DNA of 64,000 nucleotides from Streptomyces sp. NBC_01446 (GCF_026340095.1 NZ_JAPEPO010000001.1:682001-746000); one strand, 5' to 3'; counted from the stretch's first letter, positions 1-8,891 are shown. A program made the numbers and translations. The notes: generated by a model not told the origin, from the letters alone.

Positions 1-678
1 CGCGTCCCGGCCCGCCTTCTCCAGGGACTCGGCCGCCATGTAGGTGTGGGCGATGCCGGTGGGGCAGGAGGTGACGGCGACGATCTTGAACTTCGCGGCG
101 GGGGCCGCTGGAGCGGTCTCGGGCTCGGGCGTAGGTTCCGGCCCGGCAGTGGGCTCGGGCGTGGACTCCGGCTCGGGCGTGTACTCCAGCTCAGCACTCG
201 GCTCGGGCGTGGACTCCGGCTCCGGAGTGGGCTCGGGTTCGTCCCCGCGGATCAGCGCCGCCGTGGCCCCCGCGTCGGTCGCCGTGCGCAGCGCCGCCTT
301 GAAGTCCTCGTCCATCAACTGTCGTGCCAGCGAGGACAAGATGGTGAGGTGGGCGTCGTCCGCTCCGGCGGGCGCGGCGATGAGGAAGATCAGGTCGGCC
401 GGGCCGTCCGGCGCCCCGAAGTCGATCCCGTCGGCGCTGCGGCCGAAGGCGAGGGTCGGCTCGGTGACGTGCTCGCTGCGGCAGTGCGGGATGCCGATGC
501 CGCCGTCGAGGCCGGTCGGCATCTGCGCCTCGCGGGCCGCGACGTCGGCCAGGAAGCCGTCCAGGTCGGTCACCCGGCCCTGGGCGATCATCCTTTCGGC
601 GAGGGCGCGAGCCGCCGCCTCTTTGGTGTCGGCGGACAGGTCGAGATCGACCAGGTCCGCGGTGATCATCTCGCTCAT
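1..678 (-). CDS. fruA: PTS fructose transporter subunit EIIABC (5' part, runs off window)
   Basis: Membrane phosphotransferase that imports fructose and phosphorylates it to fructose 1-phosphate. The visible 225 residues hold a complete IIA domain (about 1-145) with the phospho-accepting His near 65 in GIGIPHCR. A Pro/Glu/Thr/Ser-rich linker follows (about 147-195), then the start of IIB at KFKIVAV with the phospho-Cys near 205 in SCPTGIAHT. The IIC membrane domain lies outside the window. The ATG at 678 gives a normal IIA start. It lies 148 bp downstream of fruK on the same strand, the usual fruR-fruK-fruA order. The linker is built from imperfect Thr-Pro-Glu-Pro-Glu repeats, which show as near-tandem DNA repeats at about 115-245. 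Confidence 0.93.
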   Translation of the reverse strand, partial: MSEMITADLVDLDLSADTKEAAARALAERMIAQGRVTDLDGFLADVAAREAQMPTGLDGGIGIPHCRSEHVTEPTLAFGRSADGIDFGAPDGPADLIFLIAAPAGADDAHLTILSSLARQLMDEDFKAALRTATDAGATAALIRGDEPEPTPEPESTPEPSAELEYTPEPESTPEPTAGPEPTPEPETAPAAPAAKFKIVAVTSCPTGIAHTYMAAESLEKAGRDA

Positions 679-826
679 CGCGGGTTCCTTCGCACTGGTA
701 TCGCCTGGGCGGCGGGGGTGGGGACGGGGGTTTCGCCACGGGGACGGCGGCTCCGGAAGGGAGCGTGGGGAGTGATCAGGCCGGGGGCGACCGGATGGGG
801 CGTGTTCAGGGGTGGGGCGTATGCCT

Positions 827-1774
827 TCATGGCGCGGGCTCCTTCAGGACGCGGTCCAGCGGGACGTCCGCCGTGAGGGTGACCGCGTCGGGGTCCAGGT
901 CGGCCGGGGTCGGCATCGCGCTGCCCGGGAGCTGGACCGCAGCGGCGCCGTGGGCGACGGCCGAGGCCAGCGCCCGCGGGCCGGTGCCGCCCGCGATGAG
1001 GAAGCCGGCCAGGGACGAGTCGCCCGCGCCGACATTGCTGCGGACGGTATCGACCGGGGCGGTGGCGAACCAGGCGCCCGAGCCGTCCACGAGCAGCTGC
1101 CCGTCCGCGCCGAGGGAGGCGAGAACGGCGCGTGCGCCGAGGTCCCGCAGCTCCTCGGCCGCCTTGACCGCCTCGCCGACGGTGGCGAGCGGACGGCCGA
1201 CCGCCTCGGCGAGCTCCTCCGCGTTCGGCTTGACGACGTCGGGCCGTTCGCGCAGGGCCGCGAGGAGGGCCGGGCCCGAGGTGTCGAGCGCGATCCGGGC
1301 TCCGGCCGCGTGGGCGCGGGCGACCAGCTCGGCGTACCAGGACGGTGCGAGGCCGCGCGGGAGGCTGCCGCAGCAGGCGATCCAGTCGGCGCCCGCGGAG
1401 CGCTCGCCGACGACGGTGAGCAGTGACTCGGCTTCTTCCGGGGTGAGTTCGGGGCCCGGAGCGTTGATCTTCGTCAGCGTTCCGTCCGGCTCGGCGAGCG
1501 CGATGTTGGACCGGGTCTGTCCGGCAACGGGGACGGGGTCGACACTGATCCCCTGGGCGTCGAGGAGCTCGGCCACGAGGGCGCCGGGCGCGCCGCCCAG
1601 CGGGAGCACGGCGAGCGTGGGGGCGCCGGCGGCGGCGACGGCCCGCGAGACGTTGACGCCCTTGCCGCCCGGGTCCATGCGTTCGCCGGTGGCGCGCAGG
1701 ACCTCGCCCCGGTCGAGCGCCGGGACCTCGTAGGTGCGGTCCAGGGAAGGGTTGGGGGTAACGGTGAGGATCAT
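827..1774 (-). CDS. fruK: 1-phosphofructokinase
   Basis: Cytoplasmic PfkB-family kinase that converts fructose 1-phosphate to fructose 1,6-bisphosphate, the second step after FruA. The N-terminus MILTVTPNPSLDRTYEV is typical of the family. PGGKGVNVSRA forms the substrate-binding region and VGAGDS near residue 250 carries the catalytic Asp. From 1774 the protein has 315 residues, the usual length. The frame stays open to an ATG at 1873 whose ATGA overlaps the fruR stop. Using that start would add 33 Pro/Ala-rich residues from a DNA repeat. Family conservation favours 1774 and the overlap favours 1873; I cannot settle it. Confidence 0.92.
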   Translation of the reverse strand: MILTVTPNPSLDRTYEVPALDRGEVLRATGERMDPGGKGVNVSRAVAAAGAPTLAVLPLGGAPGALVAELLDAQGISVDPVPVAGQTRSNIALAEPDGTLTKINAPGPELTPEEAESLLTVVGERSAGADWIACCGSLPRGLAPSWYAELVARAHAAGARIALDTSGPALLAALRERPDVVKPNAEELAEAVGRPLATVGEAVKAAEELRDLGARAVLASLGADGQLLVDGSGAWFATAPVDTVRSNVGAGDSSLAGFLIAGGTGPRALASAVAHGAAAVQLPGSAMPTPADLDPDAVTLTADVPLDRVLKEPAP

Positions 1775-1810
1775 GCCGCGTGCGTCTTCCGTAGTGGCCT
1801 GCGTGGGGGG

Positions 1811-1863
1811 TTCCGGGGCCGGTGCCGGTGCCGGAACCCGTTCCGGGGCCGGTGCCGGTGCCG
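1811..1863. repeat. Direct repeat, 23 bp x2, in the possible fruK N-terminal extension
   Basis: Two identical 23-bp copies (1811-1833 and 1841-1863) 30 bp apart, built on GGTGCCGGTGCCG. On the minus strand they encode the Ala-Pro repeat that lies upstream of the canonical fruK start. Confidence 0.8.
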
Positions 1864-1869
1864 TGGGGC

Positions 1870-2631
1870 TCATGCGCGGACCACTTCCGTGCCGCCCTTC
1901 TCGATCGCGGCTGCGTCTCCGTCGCTGAGGCCGCTGTCGGTGATCAGCACGTCCACATCGCCCAGGTCGCCGAAGCGGGCGAAGTGCTCCTGCCCGTACT
2001 TGGCGGAGTCGGCGAGCAGCACGACCCGGCGGGCGGCGCCGACGGCCGCGCGCTTCACGGCGGCCTCGGCGAGGTCGGGGGTGGTCAGGCCGTGTTCGGC
2101 GGAGAACCCGTTGGCCGCGAGGAAGAGGACGTCCGCGCGGATCTCCCCGTACGCCCGCAGTGCCCAGGCGTCGACGGCGGCGCGGGTGCGGTGGCGGACG
2201 CGGCCTCCGACGAGGTGCAGCTGGATGCCGGGGTGGTCGGCAAGGCGGGCCGCGACGGGCAGGCCGTGAGTGACGACGGTGAGGGTCGACTCCAGGGGCA
2301 GCGCCGCGGCGAGGCGGGCGACGGTGGTACCCGCGTCGAGGATCACGGTGCCGTCCTCGGGGAGTTCGGCGAGCGCGAGCCGGGCGATGCGGTCCTTCTC
2401 GTCGGCCGCAGTGCCCTCGCGCTCGGCGACGTCGGGCTCGAAGTCGAGCCGCCCGGCCGGTATCGCACCGCCGTGCACCCGCCGCACGAGACCGGCCCTG
2501 TCCAGGGTCTTCAGGTCGCGGCGGATGGTCTCCGCGGTGACCTGGAACTCCTCGGCGAGTGACAGCACGTCCACGCGTCCGCCGTCACGTGCGAGACGGA
2601 GGATCTCCTGCTGCCGCTCCGGTGCGTACAT
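1870..2631 (-). CDS. fruR: DeoR-family transcriptional repressor of the fructose operon
   Basis: 253-residue DeoR/GlpR-type regulator. The N-terminal winged HTH (about 1-57) contains ERQQEILRLARDGGRVDV and TAETIRRDL. The DeoRC sensor domain follows, with the family motif DAGTTVARLA. The start at 2631 was chosen because GGAGG lies 9 nt upstream; an ATG-like start at 2655 would add eight Arg-rich residues. It is the first gene of the fruR-fruK-fruA unit, so it probably represses its own operon and responds to fructose 1-phosphate. That inducer is known for the family and is not visible here. Confidence 0.9.
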   Translation of the reverse strand: MYAPERQQEILRLARDGGRVDVLSLAEEFQVTAETIRRDLKTLDRAGLVRRVHGGAIPAGRLDFEPDVAEREGTAADEKDRIARLALAELPEDGTVILDAGTTVARLAAALPLESTLTVVTHGLPVAARLADHPGIQLHLVGGRVRHRTRAAVDAWALRAYGEIRADVLFLAANGFSAEHGLTTPDLAEAAVKRAAVGAARRVVLLADSAKYGQEHFARFGDLGDVDVLITDSGLSDGDAAAIEKGGTEVVRA

Positions 2632-3159
2632 GTCCGTCTGCCTCCGACGTCTCACCCGGTCGTGCCCGAGTCTGTGGTTTCAATCTGAGGCTACGGCTGG
2701 ATTTCCAGAAAGTAAACAGGTTCGGGCATGTCGCAGACACAATCGGACTTTGATCACGGGTGGGAAAGGAGGCTCTTCGCGGCGCGACAGGCGGTTCTTC
2801 GCGAGGAGGTACGGCGAAGGGCCCGGCCTCCTGGCGGAAAACCGGGCCCTTCGGGGTACCTGCCGTGCTTATGGCGCCTGCGGCACCTGCGCCTGTGATG
2901 CACCGAAGCAGTGCCGGGCGATCGTCACCGGTAGCGACTGGCGGTCACCCGAGCTCCGCGCCCGTTTTGGCGATCACTGGGTGCCTGCCCTGCTGACCCG
3001 CATCACCACCGGTCTCTAGGGATGGGCCATGCGAGGCGACGTCAGCGGGCGCGAGTACACCTCGGCATGTTACGCGTCAACCGCAGCACATGCCTGACCG
3101 AGCAGATCACTTTGAGACGTATCCATGGCAGCAGCGGTGTCTGCCCTGTCCATGGAAAC
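2632..3159. other. Intergenic, no recognisable gene
   Basis: Upstream region of fruR, which should hold the fru operon promoter and operator, followed by about 300 bp with no convincing ORF on either strand. The only clear structure is the hairpin at 2817-2851. Confidence 0.6.
2817..2851. terminator. GC-rich hairpin, probable terminator
   Basis: Perfect 10-bp stem AAGGGCCCGG / CCGGGCCCTT around a 15-nt loop. No T-tract, as is common in Streptomyces. It has no obvious gene to terminate on either side, so it may be a leftover. Confidence 0.5.
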
Positions 3160-3199
3160 GCCTTCCGGATCAGGCCGGTTCGGGCCTGGTCCGGAAGGC
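3160..3199 (-). terminator. Terminator of the lipoprotein gene
   Basis: 17-bp stem (3160-3176 with 3183-3199) containing one G-U pair and a 6-nt loop. It starts 24 bp past the end of the minus-strand lipoprotein frame at 3224. Confidence 0.7.
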
Positions 3200-3223
3200 A
3201 TCTCGCAGCGGTCCCCGCGGTCG

Positions 3224-3762
3224 TCAGCCGGCGTCGTCCGCCTGCGCCCGGAACTCCGCGCGGCTCGTGGCCTTTCCGTCGGCCCACCACTGCCCAGGCG
3301 AAAGGCCCTCGACGTCCGCGCGCGTGAACCAGGTAACGCCCTTGTAGCGCACAATGTCGTTCGGCCCGACGAAGAAGCTCACCGAGTAGTCCCACCCCGG
3401 TTCCAGCTTCGTGGCGGAACCCACCTTGCCCTGCCAGCCCAGCCCTCCGGGAGGCTGAAGAGACTGAACTCCTGCTCGCCGGTGGCCGACCCGGGCGGCT
3501 GGGCCGACCAGTCGTCCGGGGCCGCAGGGTCCACCTTGTCGCCCTTCTCGTAGCTCCTGCAGAACACGACCTCCCGGATGGGATCGTCGTCCGAGCAGGG
3601 CCGCAGCAGCACCCGGATGTCTCCGTCCGGGCCCCTGCCTATGCCCACGAGCGGGCATTCGGCCGGACTGCAGCCGGCCGCGAGCACCGCGAGGGCCACA
3701 GTCACGGCGGCGCGGGGCGGTGTGCGCGCCGTCTTGTCGTAACTGGTCACGGTGGCCCTCAC
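3224..3762 (-). pseudogene. Hypothetical lipoprotein, frameshifted
   Basis: The 5' frame (down to about 3440) encodes a signal peptide with lipobox LAAGC and an extracytoplasmic region containing EVVFCRSYEKGDKVDP. Its frame continues only as a short tail. The neighbouring frame picks up at the equivalent point with VGSATKLEPGWDYSVSF and runs on to 3224. Both halves look like one protein of about 175 residues, so a single-base shift near 3430-3450 separates them. It is either a recent mutation or a sequencing error. The start may be the GTG at 3750 rather than 3762. The upstream ORF at 3787-4113 is 24 bp away and may be co-transcribed. Confidence 0.6.
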
Positions 3763-3786
3763 CTCACTTCTGGATCGGTCCGCCGG

Positions 3787-4113
3787 TTACGGTACTGGCT
3801 TGCTCTTGCAGCCGCCCCAATACAGGTCGGCGCCCTTCTCGAAGTTGTTCTCCAGGGCGCGGTCTCCGTTCCTCATCGGCGACTTGGCTGACTGGATTCG
3901 CATGTCGTGCTCGAAGACAGGCGCATCGCGGCGTCCACACGCAGCATCGCTGACGTCGAGGTCCGCGCACTTGGCCCCGCTGCCCGACGACTGCAAGAAG
4001 AGTTCGACCACCCCACCGAGACTGCCGCCGGCGCGCCGTGGTCTGTCGGGCAGCGTCGGAGCCGCCGCCTGAACGGAATACGACGCCCGCACCGTCGAGA
4101 AGGTGGACTCCAC
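3787..4113 (-). CDS. Hypothetical protein
   Basis: 108-residue frame with no domain that I recognise. The C-terminal half (VFEHDMRIQSAKSPMRNGD, then ENNFEKGADLYWGGCK) has ordinary protein composition, and it lies just upstream of the lipoprotein gene on the same strand. The N-terminal third overlaps the end of the HTH remnant in another frame, so the true start may be further downstream. Confidence 0.35.
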   Translation of the reverse strand: MESTFSTVRASYSVQAAAPTLPDRPRRAGGSLGGVVELFLQSSGSGAKCADLDVSDAACGRRDAPVFEHDMRIQSAKSPMRNGDRALENNFEKGADLYWGGCKSKPVP

Positions 4114-4246
4114 CGTAGGAGCAACCTGTGTTCTCGGCGATGATGCGGATCGAAATCCCGCCCCGATAACGAGCGTTGAGGCCGGAAGCGGACTTGTCCC
4201 GCTCCGGTCCTGGCAGCAACTTGCGGGCGGGCTTCTTCCCGGACAT
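4040..4246 (-). pseudogene. Small HTH protein, degenerate
   Basis: From the ATG at 4246 the frame reads MSGKKPARKLLPGPERDK and then a helix-turn-helix-like stretch (RYRGGISIRIIAENTGCSYG). This resembles a conserved Streptomyces small HTH protein of about 70 residues. The C-terminal helix is altered and the usual stop is missing, so the frame runs on into about 90 residues of arginine-rich read-through. I take it as a decayed copy. Confidence 0.45.
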
Positions 4247-4342
4247 GACCGCAGCAGCCGCCGCTGGAGGCAGCGGCGGCACCAACGCCCGGCGGAGGCA
4301 TCGCCACGCGCGTGCGGACAGTCACCCTGCTATGGTGCGCCG

Positions 4343-4774
4343 ATGTCAGCGACGATCAAGAAGTTCCAAGTCACCTTTGACTGCGCGGAACCTGAGCGCC
4401 TCGCTCGTTTCTGGTGCGAGGTGCTGGGGTACGTCGTACCTCCGTCACCGAAGGGGTTCGCCACTTGGGACGATTTCAAGCGTTCGCAGCCACCTGAGCA
4501 GCGGGATTCATGGTTCGCCTGCATAGATCCCTCAGGGATAGGCCCGCGACTGTACTTCCAGCGCGTTCCCGAGGGGAAGGCCGTCAAGAACCGGGTGCAT
4601 CTTGATGTGCGGGTCGGCACCGGCCTCGTGGGTGAGGAGCGCCTCGCCGCACTTGAGGCCGAATGCGCGCGGCTGGTCCCTCTCGGTGCGGTACACGTGC
4701 GAACTCTGTATGACGGCAATGATGCGTGCATCCCGATGCTGGACATCGAGGGCAACGAGTTCTGTATCGACTGA
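4343..4774 (+). CDS. VOC-family (glyoxalase-like) protein
   Basis: 143-residue protein of the vicinal oxygen chelate fold. It opens with a strand and helix typical of the family (VTFDCAEPERLARFWCEVLGY) and ends with the second module: VHLDVRVG followed by LDIEGNEFCID. The metal site looks incomplete and the substrate is unknown. The ATG at 4343 has no Shine-Dalgarno. A -10-like TATGGT ends 6 nt before it, so a leaderless transcript is possible. The TnpB element begins just past its stop. Confidence 0.8.
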   Translation: MSATIKKFQVTFDCAEPERLARFWCEVLGYVVPPSPKGFATWDDFKRSQPPEQRDSWFACIDPSGIGPRLYFQRVPEGKAVKNRVHLDVRVGTGLVGEERLAALEAECARLVPLGAVHVRTLYDGNDACIPMLDIEGNEFCID

Positions 4775-4781
4775 CATTCAA

Positions 4782-6258
4782 GATCCCTCACCGGGTTCCT
4801 GCGAGGATGCCTCGGCCTTCAGGCCGGGGAGGAATCGGACTCCTGCGGGGCAGGACAGGAAGTAGGGGTTTCGCCCCCAGGGCGAAAGACCGTCCACCGC
4901 GTGACGGGGTGAGCGAGCCGACAGCGGTCAAGAACTCTCGACTGTCAGTCCTCCCGGGTAGGTTCGGGTGTATGACGACGGGAGCGATCACGCAGGGGGC
5001 CGGGCATGCCCGGCACACCTTCCGTGTGCGCCTGTCGGCCACGGCCCGGCGCGCGCTCAACGCCGAGTGGGATCGCTGCCGGTGGCTGTGGAACGAGTGC
5101 GTGGCCAAGTCCAGGCAGGTCCACGCGCAGAGCAGAGCGGGCGGCGAGAAGCTGACGTGCGGTCCGGCCCAGCTCGACAAGCTGCTGACCGAGGCCCGCA
5201 GGGTGACGCCGTGGCTGGCTCAGGGCGCGTGCGTGCCGCAGCAGCAGGTGATCCGCGACTTCACCAAGTCGAGGGCGAAGGCGCTGAAGGACATCAAGGA
5301 CGGGCTTGCGCAGCACCGCCGGGCGGGGATGCCACGCTGGAAGAGGAAACGGGAGGCGCGGCCCACCCTCAACTACACGAAGCGCGGTTTCCGCCTCAAG
5401 GACGGCCGCCTGCACCTGGCCGGGAACATCGCGGTGACCGTGGTGTGGTCGCGGGACCTTCCGGCCGACCCGTCGAGCGTGCGCGTGTACCAGGACACGC
5501 TTGAGCATTGGTACGTGTCCTTCGTCGCCCCCGCGCAGAGCGAACCGCTGCCCGCCACCGGGCGGGTTCTCGGGGTGGACTGGGGTGTGAAGGAGACGGC
5601 CACCACCACGGATGACGCCTACGACCTCCCGCATGCCGGGCACGGCAAGCGGGCCGCGCAGCGGCTCGCGAAGTACCAGCGGATGATGGCCCGGCGCCGG
5701 CGCCCGAAAGGGCAGCCCGCATCCAAGGGTTATCGGAAGGCGCGGGCACAGGCGGCGAAGCTGCACAAGAAGATCGCGAGGCAGCGTGAGGACACCGGCC
5801 GCAAGTGGGCCACGTCCGTGATGCGCGGCCATGACGGGGTTGCGGTGGAGGACTTCCGGCCGAAGTTCCTCGCGAAGACCACGATGGCCCGCACAGCGGC
5901 CGACGCCGCCATCGCCGCGACGAAGCGCGCCCTGGTCGAGATGGGCCGCAAACACGCACGGGACGTCCGTCTCGTGCACCCGGCGCACACCACGATGCAA
6001 TGTGCGCAGTGCGCAGCGAGAACCAAGCACGCACTCCCTCTCTCGATGAGAACGTATGCCTGCACCGTGTGCGGAGCCGTGTCCCCCCGGGACAAGAACT
6101 CCGCCCGCGTGATGCTGGTCCGGGCAGGTTGGAACCCGGACGGTGCCGAGGGCGCAAGACCACCTGAGCCGCTGGACCAGGAGGCTGCCTGAGCCGTAAA
6201 TCCCCGCACAGCCCTGGAGGGTGGAGAATCTCCTCCCTGCAGGGAGGGGAGCCTTCAA
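4782..6258 (+). mobile_element. IS605/IS1341-type element carrying only tnpB
   Basis: Proposed limits are TTCAA at 4777-4781 and TTCAA at 6254-6258. The left end has a hairpin (CTCGGCCTtcAGGCCGGGG, about 4810-4829) typical of the subterminal hairpins of this family. The right end has a 16-bp palindrome at 6232-6247. No tnpA is present, so transposition would need one in trans. The limits are inferred. Confidence 0.55.
4972..6192 (+). CDS. tnpB: TnpB RNA-guided nuclease (transposon-associated)
   Basis: 406-residue TnpB with an HTH-like N-terminus and a RuvC-like nuclease. The three acidic RuvC residues are present: Asp203 in GVDWGVKE, Glu293 in VAVEDFRPK and Asp374 in PRDKNSAR. A zinc ribbon (CAQC...CTVC) sits between the last two. 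In characterised relatives TnpB uses an RNA made from the element's right end to cut DNA and favour element retention. The start at 4972 matches the conserved beginning of the family; earlier in-frame ATGs lie in the left-end hairpin region. The gene looks intact. Confidence 0.88.
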   Translation: MTTGAITQGAGHARHTFRVRLSATARRALNAEWDRCRWLWNECVAKSRQVHAQSRAGGEKLTCGPAQLDKLLTEARRVTPWLAQGACVPQQQVIRDFTKSRAKALKDIKDGLAQHRRAGMPRWKRKREARPTLNYTKRGFRLKDGRLHLAGNIAVTVVWSRDLPADPSSVRVYQDTLEHWYVSFVAPAQSEPLPATGRVLGVDWGVKETATTTDDAYDLPHAGHGKRAAQRLAKYQRMMARRRRPKGQPASKGYRKARAQAAKLHKKIARQREDTGRKWATSVMRGHDGVAVEDFRPKFLAKTTMARTAADAAIAATKRALVEMGRKHARDVRLVHPAHTTMQCAQCAARTKHALPLSMRTYACTVCGAVSPRDKNSARVMLVRAGWNPDGAEGARPPEPLDQEAA

Positions 6259-6414
6259 ATCACCTCCCGGTCAGACAACAACAACGGCTGCCGCCCCCGG
6301 GAACCGGAAGCTCCGCTCGCGCTGCGGCAGCAACAGTTCCACCGGTCCCCCAGCTCATCCGGCACGATCGACGGCGCAGTCCCCTGTTGTCGGCGTACTG
6401 ACTGCGCTCGTCGC

Positions 6415-7215
6415 CTACGACCCGCCGTCGAAGAAGCCGGACTTCAGGTTCCCGATGATGGCGTCGAGTGGATGTCCACTGACGATGAACGGTCCGCTCC
6501 AGGGCGCGCTGAGTGCGAAGAGTAGCGCCAGGCTCAGCCCGACCACACTCGCAACACCTACGATCAACAGTGACGTTCGCAGGCTGCTACGGAAGACCAG
6601 TGCGCCGGAGTTCACGATCAAGGCCAGTCCGCTGACCACAAGAGTGACGACGTAGAGCGCGGGAACGTCGCGCGAGGCGGCCGCAATGCGGGCGCGACGA
6701 CTACTGGTGACACCGTCCATGGAAGTCACCAGCTCCATGCCGGTCGGGGTTCCCACCTCGGGCCTGGCCGCCTCGGCGCGCACACTCCGCTCCAGCCGTG
6801 CGACCGCACGAGCGGTGGCGGGGTCGTCACCGGACGCCGCTGCTGTAGCCTCCCACTCCCTGGCACGCGTGGTCTGCAAGTAGTCCAGCAGTGCCGCGTG
6901 GATCGGCTCCGACTGGACTCGCGGACTTGTCGCCGCCCATGCCAGGCGGGACGCTGCGGCCGCCTCGTCGCTCACCACCCCCTCGGCTGCGCGCAGGTAG
7001 CCGGACTCGCTGGCCAGTGTGAGTGCCGCAAAGATTGCGAAGGCAGCGCCGAGTGTCGGCATCAGGGGCGTGGCGATCTGCGGCACCCGATCCCGTTCCT
7101 CGACCGGTACGAGCGCCCGGACGCCGACCCGCGCCACGGCCGCGACCAGTAAGGCAAGGAAGAGCCCGCCCACAACCAGCACCACCGCCGGTAGCGAGGT
7201 CAACCAGTCCACCAC
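6415..7215 (-). CDS. DUF4239 membrane protein
   Basis: 266 residues with hydrophobic segments at about 7-30, 50-68, 186-206 and 215-238 and a soluble middle of about 110 residues. This layout and the sequence fit the bestrophin-like DUF4239 family. Function unknown. It stands alone between the TnpB element and transposase remnants. Confidence 0.72.
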   Translation of the reverse strand: MVDWLTSLPAVVLVVGGLFLALLVAAVARVGVRALVPVEERDRVPQIATPLMPTLGAAFAIFAALTLASESGYLRAAEGVVSDEAAAASRLAWAATSPRVQSEPIHAALLDYLQTTRAREWEATAAASGDDPATARAVARLERSVRAEAARPEVGTPTGMELVTSMDGVTSSRRARIAAASRDVPALYVVTLVVSGLALIVNSGALVFRSSLRTSLLIVGVASVVGLSLALLFALSAPWSGPFIVSGHPLDAIIGNLKSGFFDGGS

Positions 7216-7439
7216 ATCACCTACAGCGCGTTACCGCGAGCGCCCCACGGCGGCGGCACATCGTCCCCCGCGACCTGGAGCTCCTCGTCGAATCCTTTTT
7301 GATTAACGCTCCATGGTCACAGGTCGAAGACCTGTGACACTCGCGACGCCCGGCACGGCATCTCGTTTCGTTGGCCGAACAGCTGAATACGGCCCAGTTC
7401 GAGGCTGTACTGACAACGACCGCCGCGCCCGTTTCATTC

Positions 7440-7610
7440 AGCCTCGTATCAGGGACCGTCCTCAGATGGCGTCGCCTGCGGTGCCGGCCCTGCAGCCGGC
7501 CTTGCGCATCAGCCTGGTGATGCGGCGGCGGCCGCAGTCCTCGCCCTGTCGTTGCAGGACGGCGTGGATGCGCGGGGCCGCGGGAGTTCTCGTGGACTAC
7601 CCGGGGCAGA
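7440..7610 (-). pseudogene. IS3-family OrfB fragment
   Basis: The minus strand reads PRIHAVLQRQGEDCGRRR followed by ITRLMRKAGC, the N-terminal part of IS3-type OrfB. It then breaks into another frame (GRHRRRRHLRTVPDTR). Less than a quarter of the gene remains. Confidence 0.65.
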
Positions 7611-7749
7611 ACCCCTGATCTCAAATGTCCGTCAAAGCGGATCAAGCCCACCTCCTCGGAGCTCGAGGGTTCGTCGTTCTCACGGACGGCGGACCGTTCA
7701 CCGTGCGCTGAATGACGTGACGGGTCAGCAGTTGGAACGCGCACCTGCC

Positions 7750-7920
7750 TCAGTCCGCCTGACGTTGGTCGGTGTTGGTGGCGTTCTGCCAGGCCGAGAG
7801 TTCGGTGTTGAGGATGTCGAGGTCGCCGATCCGGCGGTCGAGCAATTGCCGGGTCGGCGGGGAGAGTTTGATGTTGGTTCGTTGGCGGTCTGTTGCGGGT
7901 GCCGAGGATCTGGTGATGGT
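7750..7920 (-). pseudogene. IS630-family transposase, 3' fragment
   Basis: The minus strand ends with LDRRIGDLDILNTELSAWQN and ATNTDQRQAD followed by a stop. This matches the C-terminal pattern of IS630-family transposases. The rest of the gene is absent. Confidence 0.65.
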
Positions 7921-7930
7921 GAGGCTCGAA

Positions 7931-8875
7931 CTACCCGAGACGCTCGTGAGCGATGAACGCAGTCAACGCGTCCACAACTGCGGCGGGCTGCTCGTCAGGA
8001 ATGAAGTGTCCCGAATGTGGGATGACGACACCGGCCACGTTGTCTGCCCAGGGGCTGATGGAAGCGGCCATGTCGGGGATCGAGCCGTGGGAGCTGGAGA
8101 TTCCCAGGACCGGGACGGTCAAGTGCTGTCGTCCGAGAGCGTCATGATTCTTGCGCGCCGATTCCGCGGCGTCGCGGTAGTAGGAGAGAGACGCTCGGAG
8201 ACCGCCCTCTGCAGCGACAGCGGCGGCGTAATGGTCGATCTCGGCACTGTCGAACGTGTTCGGGGACAGTGTTTTCACCTTCAAGAACCAGTCAACGTAG
8301 TCACGCTCGCGACCGGCGAGCAGTGTCTCGGGAAGGCCTGGCACTAGGTGGAACGCGAAGTGCCAGGTCTTCCAGGCCCGTTCGGGATCCGTTGGGATGG
8401 CGTCCGGGAGGCTGATGCCGGGTATGCCGGCGTCAAGCAGAGCGACACCGTGCAGGCGCTCTTCGTACTTCAGAGCTAGCGAGAAGGCGACCCAGGCCCC
8501 GATGTCGTGGGCGACGAGCCAGTACTTCTGCACGTTGAGCGCAGTCACCGCGGCCTGGATGCGCGAAGCGACGGTATGCGTGTCGTAGCTGTCTTGGGGG
8601 CGGTCGGAGTGGCCTTGTCCTGGCAGGTCGATTGCGATCACGTGGAATCGCTCGGCAAGGCCCGGCGCCGCTTTGCGCCAAGCCCACCAGGTCTGGGGGA
8701 ATCCGGCGAGCAGGACGACGGTAGGGCCGGTCGGTTGACCGCCTTCCACGGCATGAAGTCGGATGCCTTCTGTGTCGACCCAGCGGTGAGTGAAGCCCGC
8801 GAGGTCGTGCAGCGGCAACTCGGAGATTGGGTTCTGGCCCGAAGAGCGATTCGCGGCGGTTGCAGCGTCAGTCAT
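7931..8875 (-). CDS. Alpha/beta hydrolase (epoxide hydrolase/dehalogenase type)
   Basis: 314 residues. The oxyanion motif is LAGFPQTWW. The nucleophile elbow VAHDIGAW has Asp124 in place of Ser, which is the signature of epoxide hydrolases and haloalkane dehalogenases. The catalytic His is near 290 in HSGHF. The substrate cannot be told. It is divergent from a TetR regulator, with a perfect palindrome between them, so it is probably repressed by that regulator and induced by its ligand. Confidence 0.86.
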   Translation of the reverse strand: MTDAATAANRSSGQNPISELPLHDLAGFTHRWVDTEGIRLHAVEGGQPTGPTVVLLAGFPQTWWAWRKAAPGLAERFHVIAIDLPGQGHSDRPQDSYDTHTVASRIQAAVTALNVQKYWLVAHDIGAWVAFSLALKYEERLHGVALLDAGIPGISLPDAIPTDPERAWKTWHFAFHLVPGLPETLLAGRERDYVDWFLKVKTLSPNTFDSAEIDHYAAAVAAEGGLRASLSYYRDAAESARKNHDALGRQHLTVPVLGISSSHGSIPDMAASISPWADNVAGVVIPHSGHFIPDEQPAAVVDALTAFIAHERLG

Positions 8876-8891
8876 GCGTCGACCTTAACGC

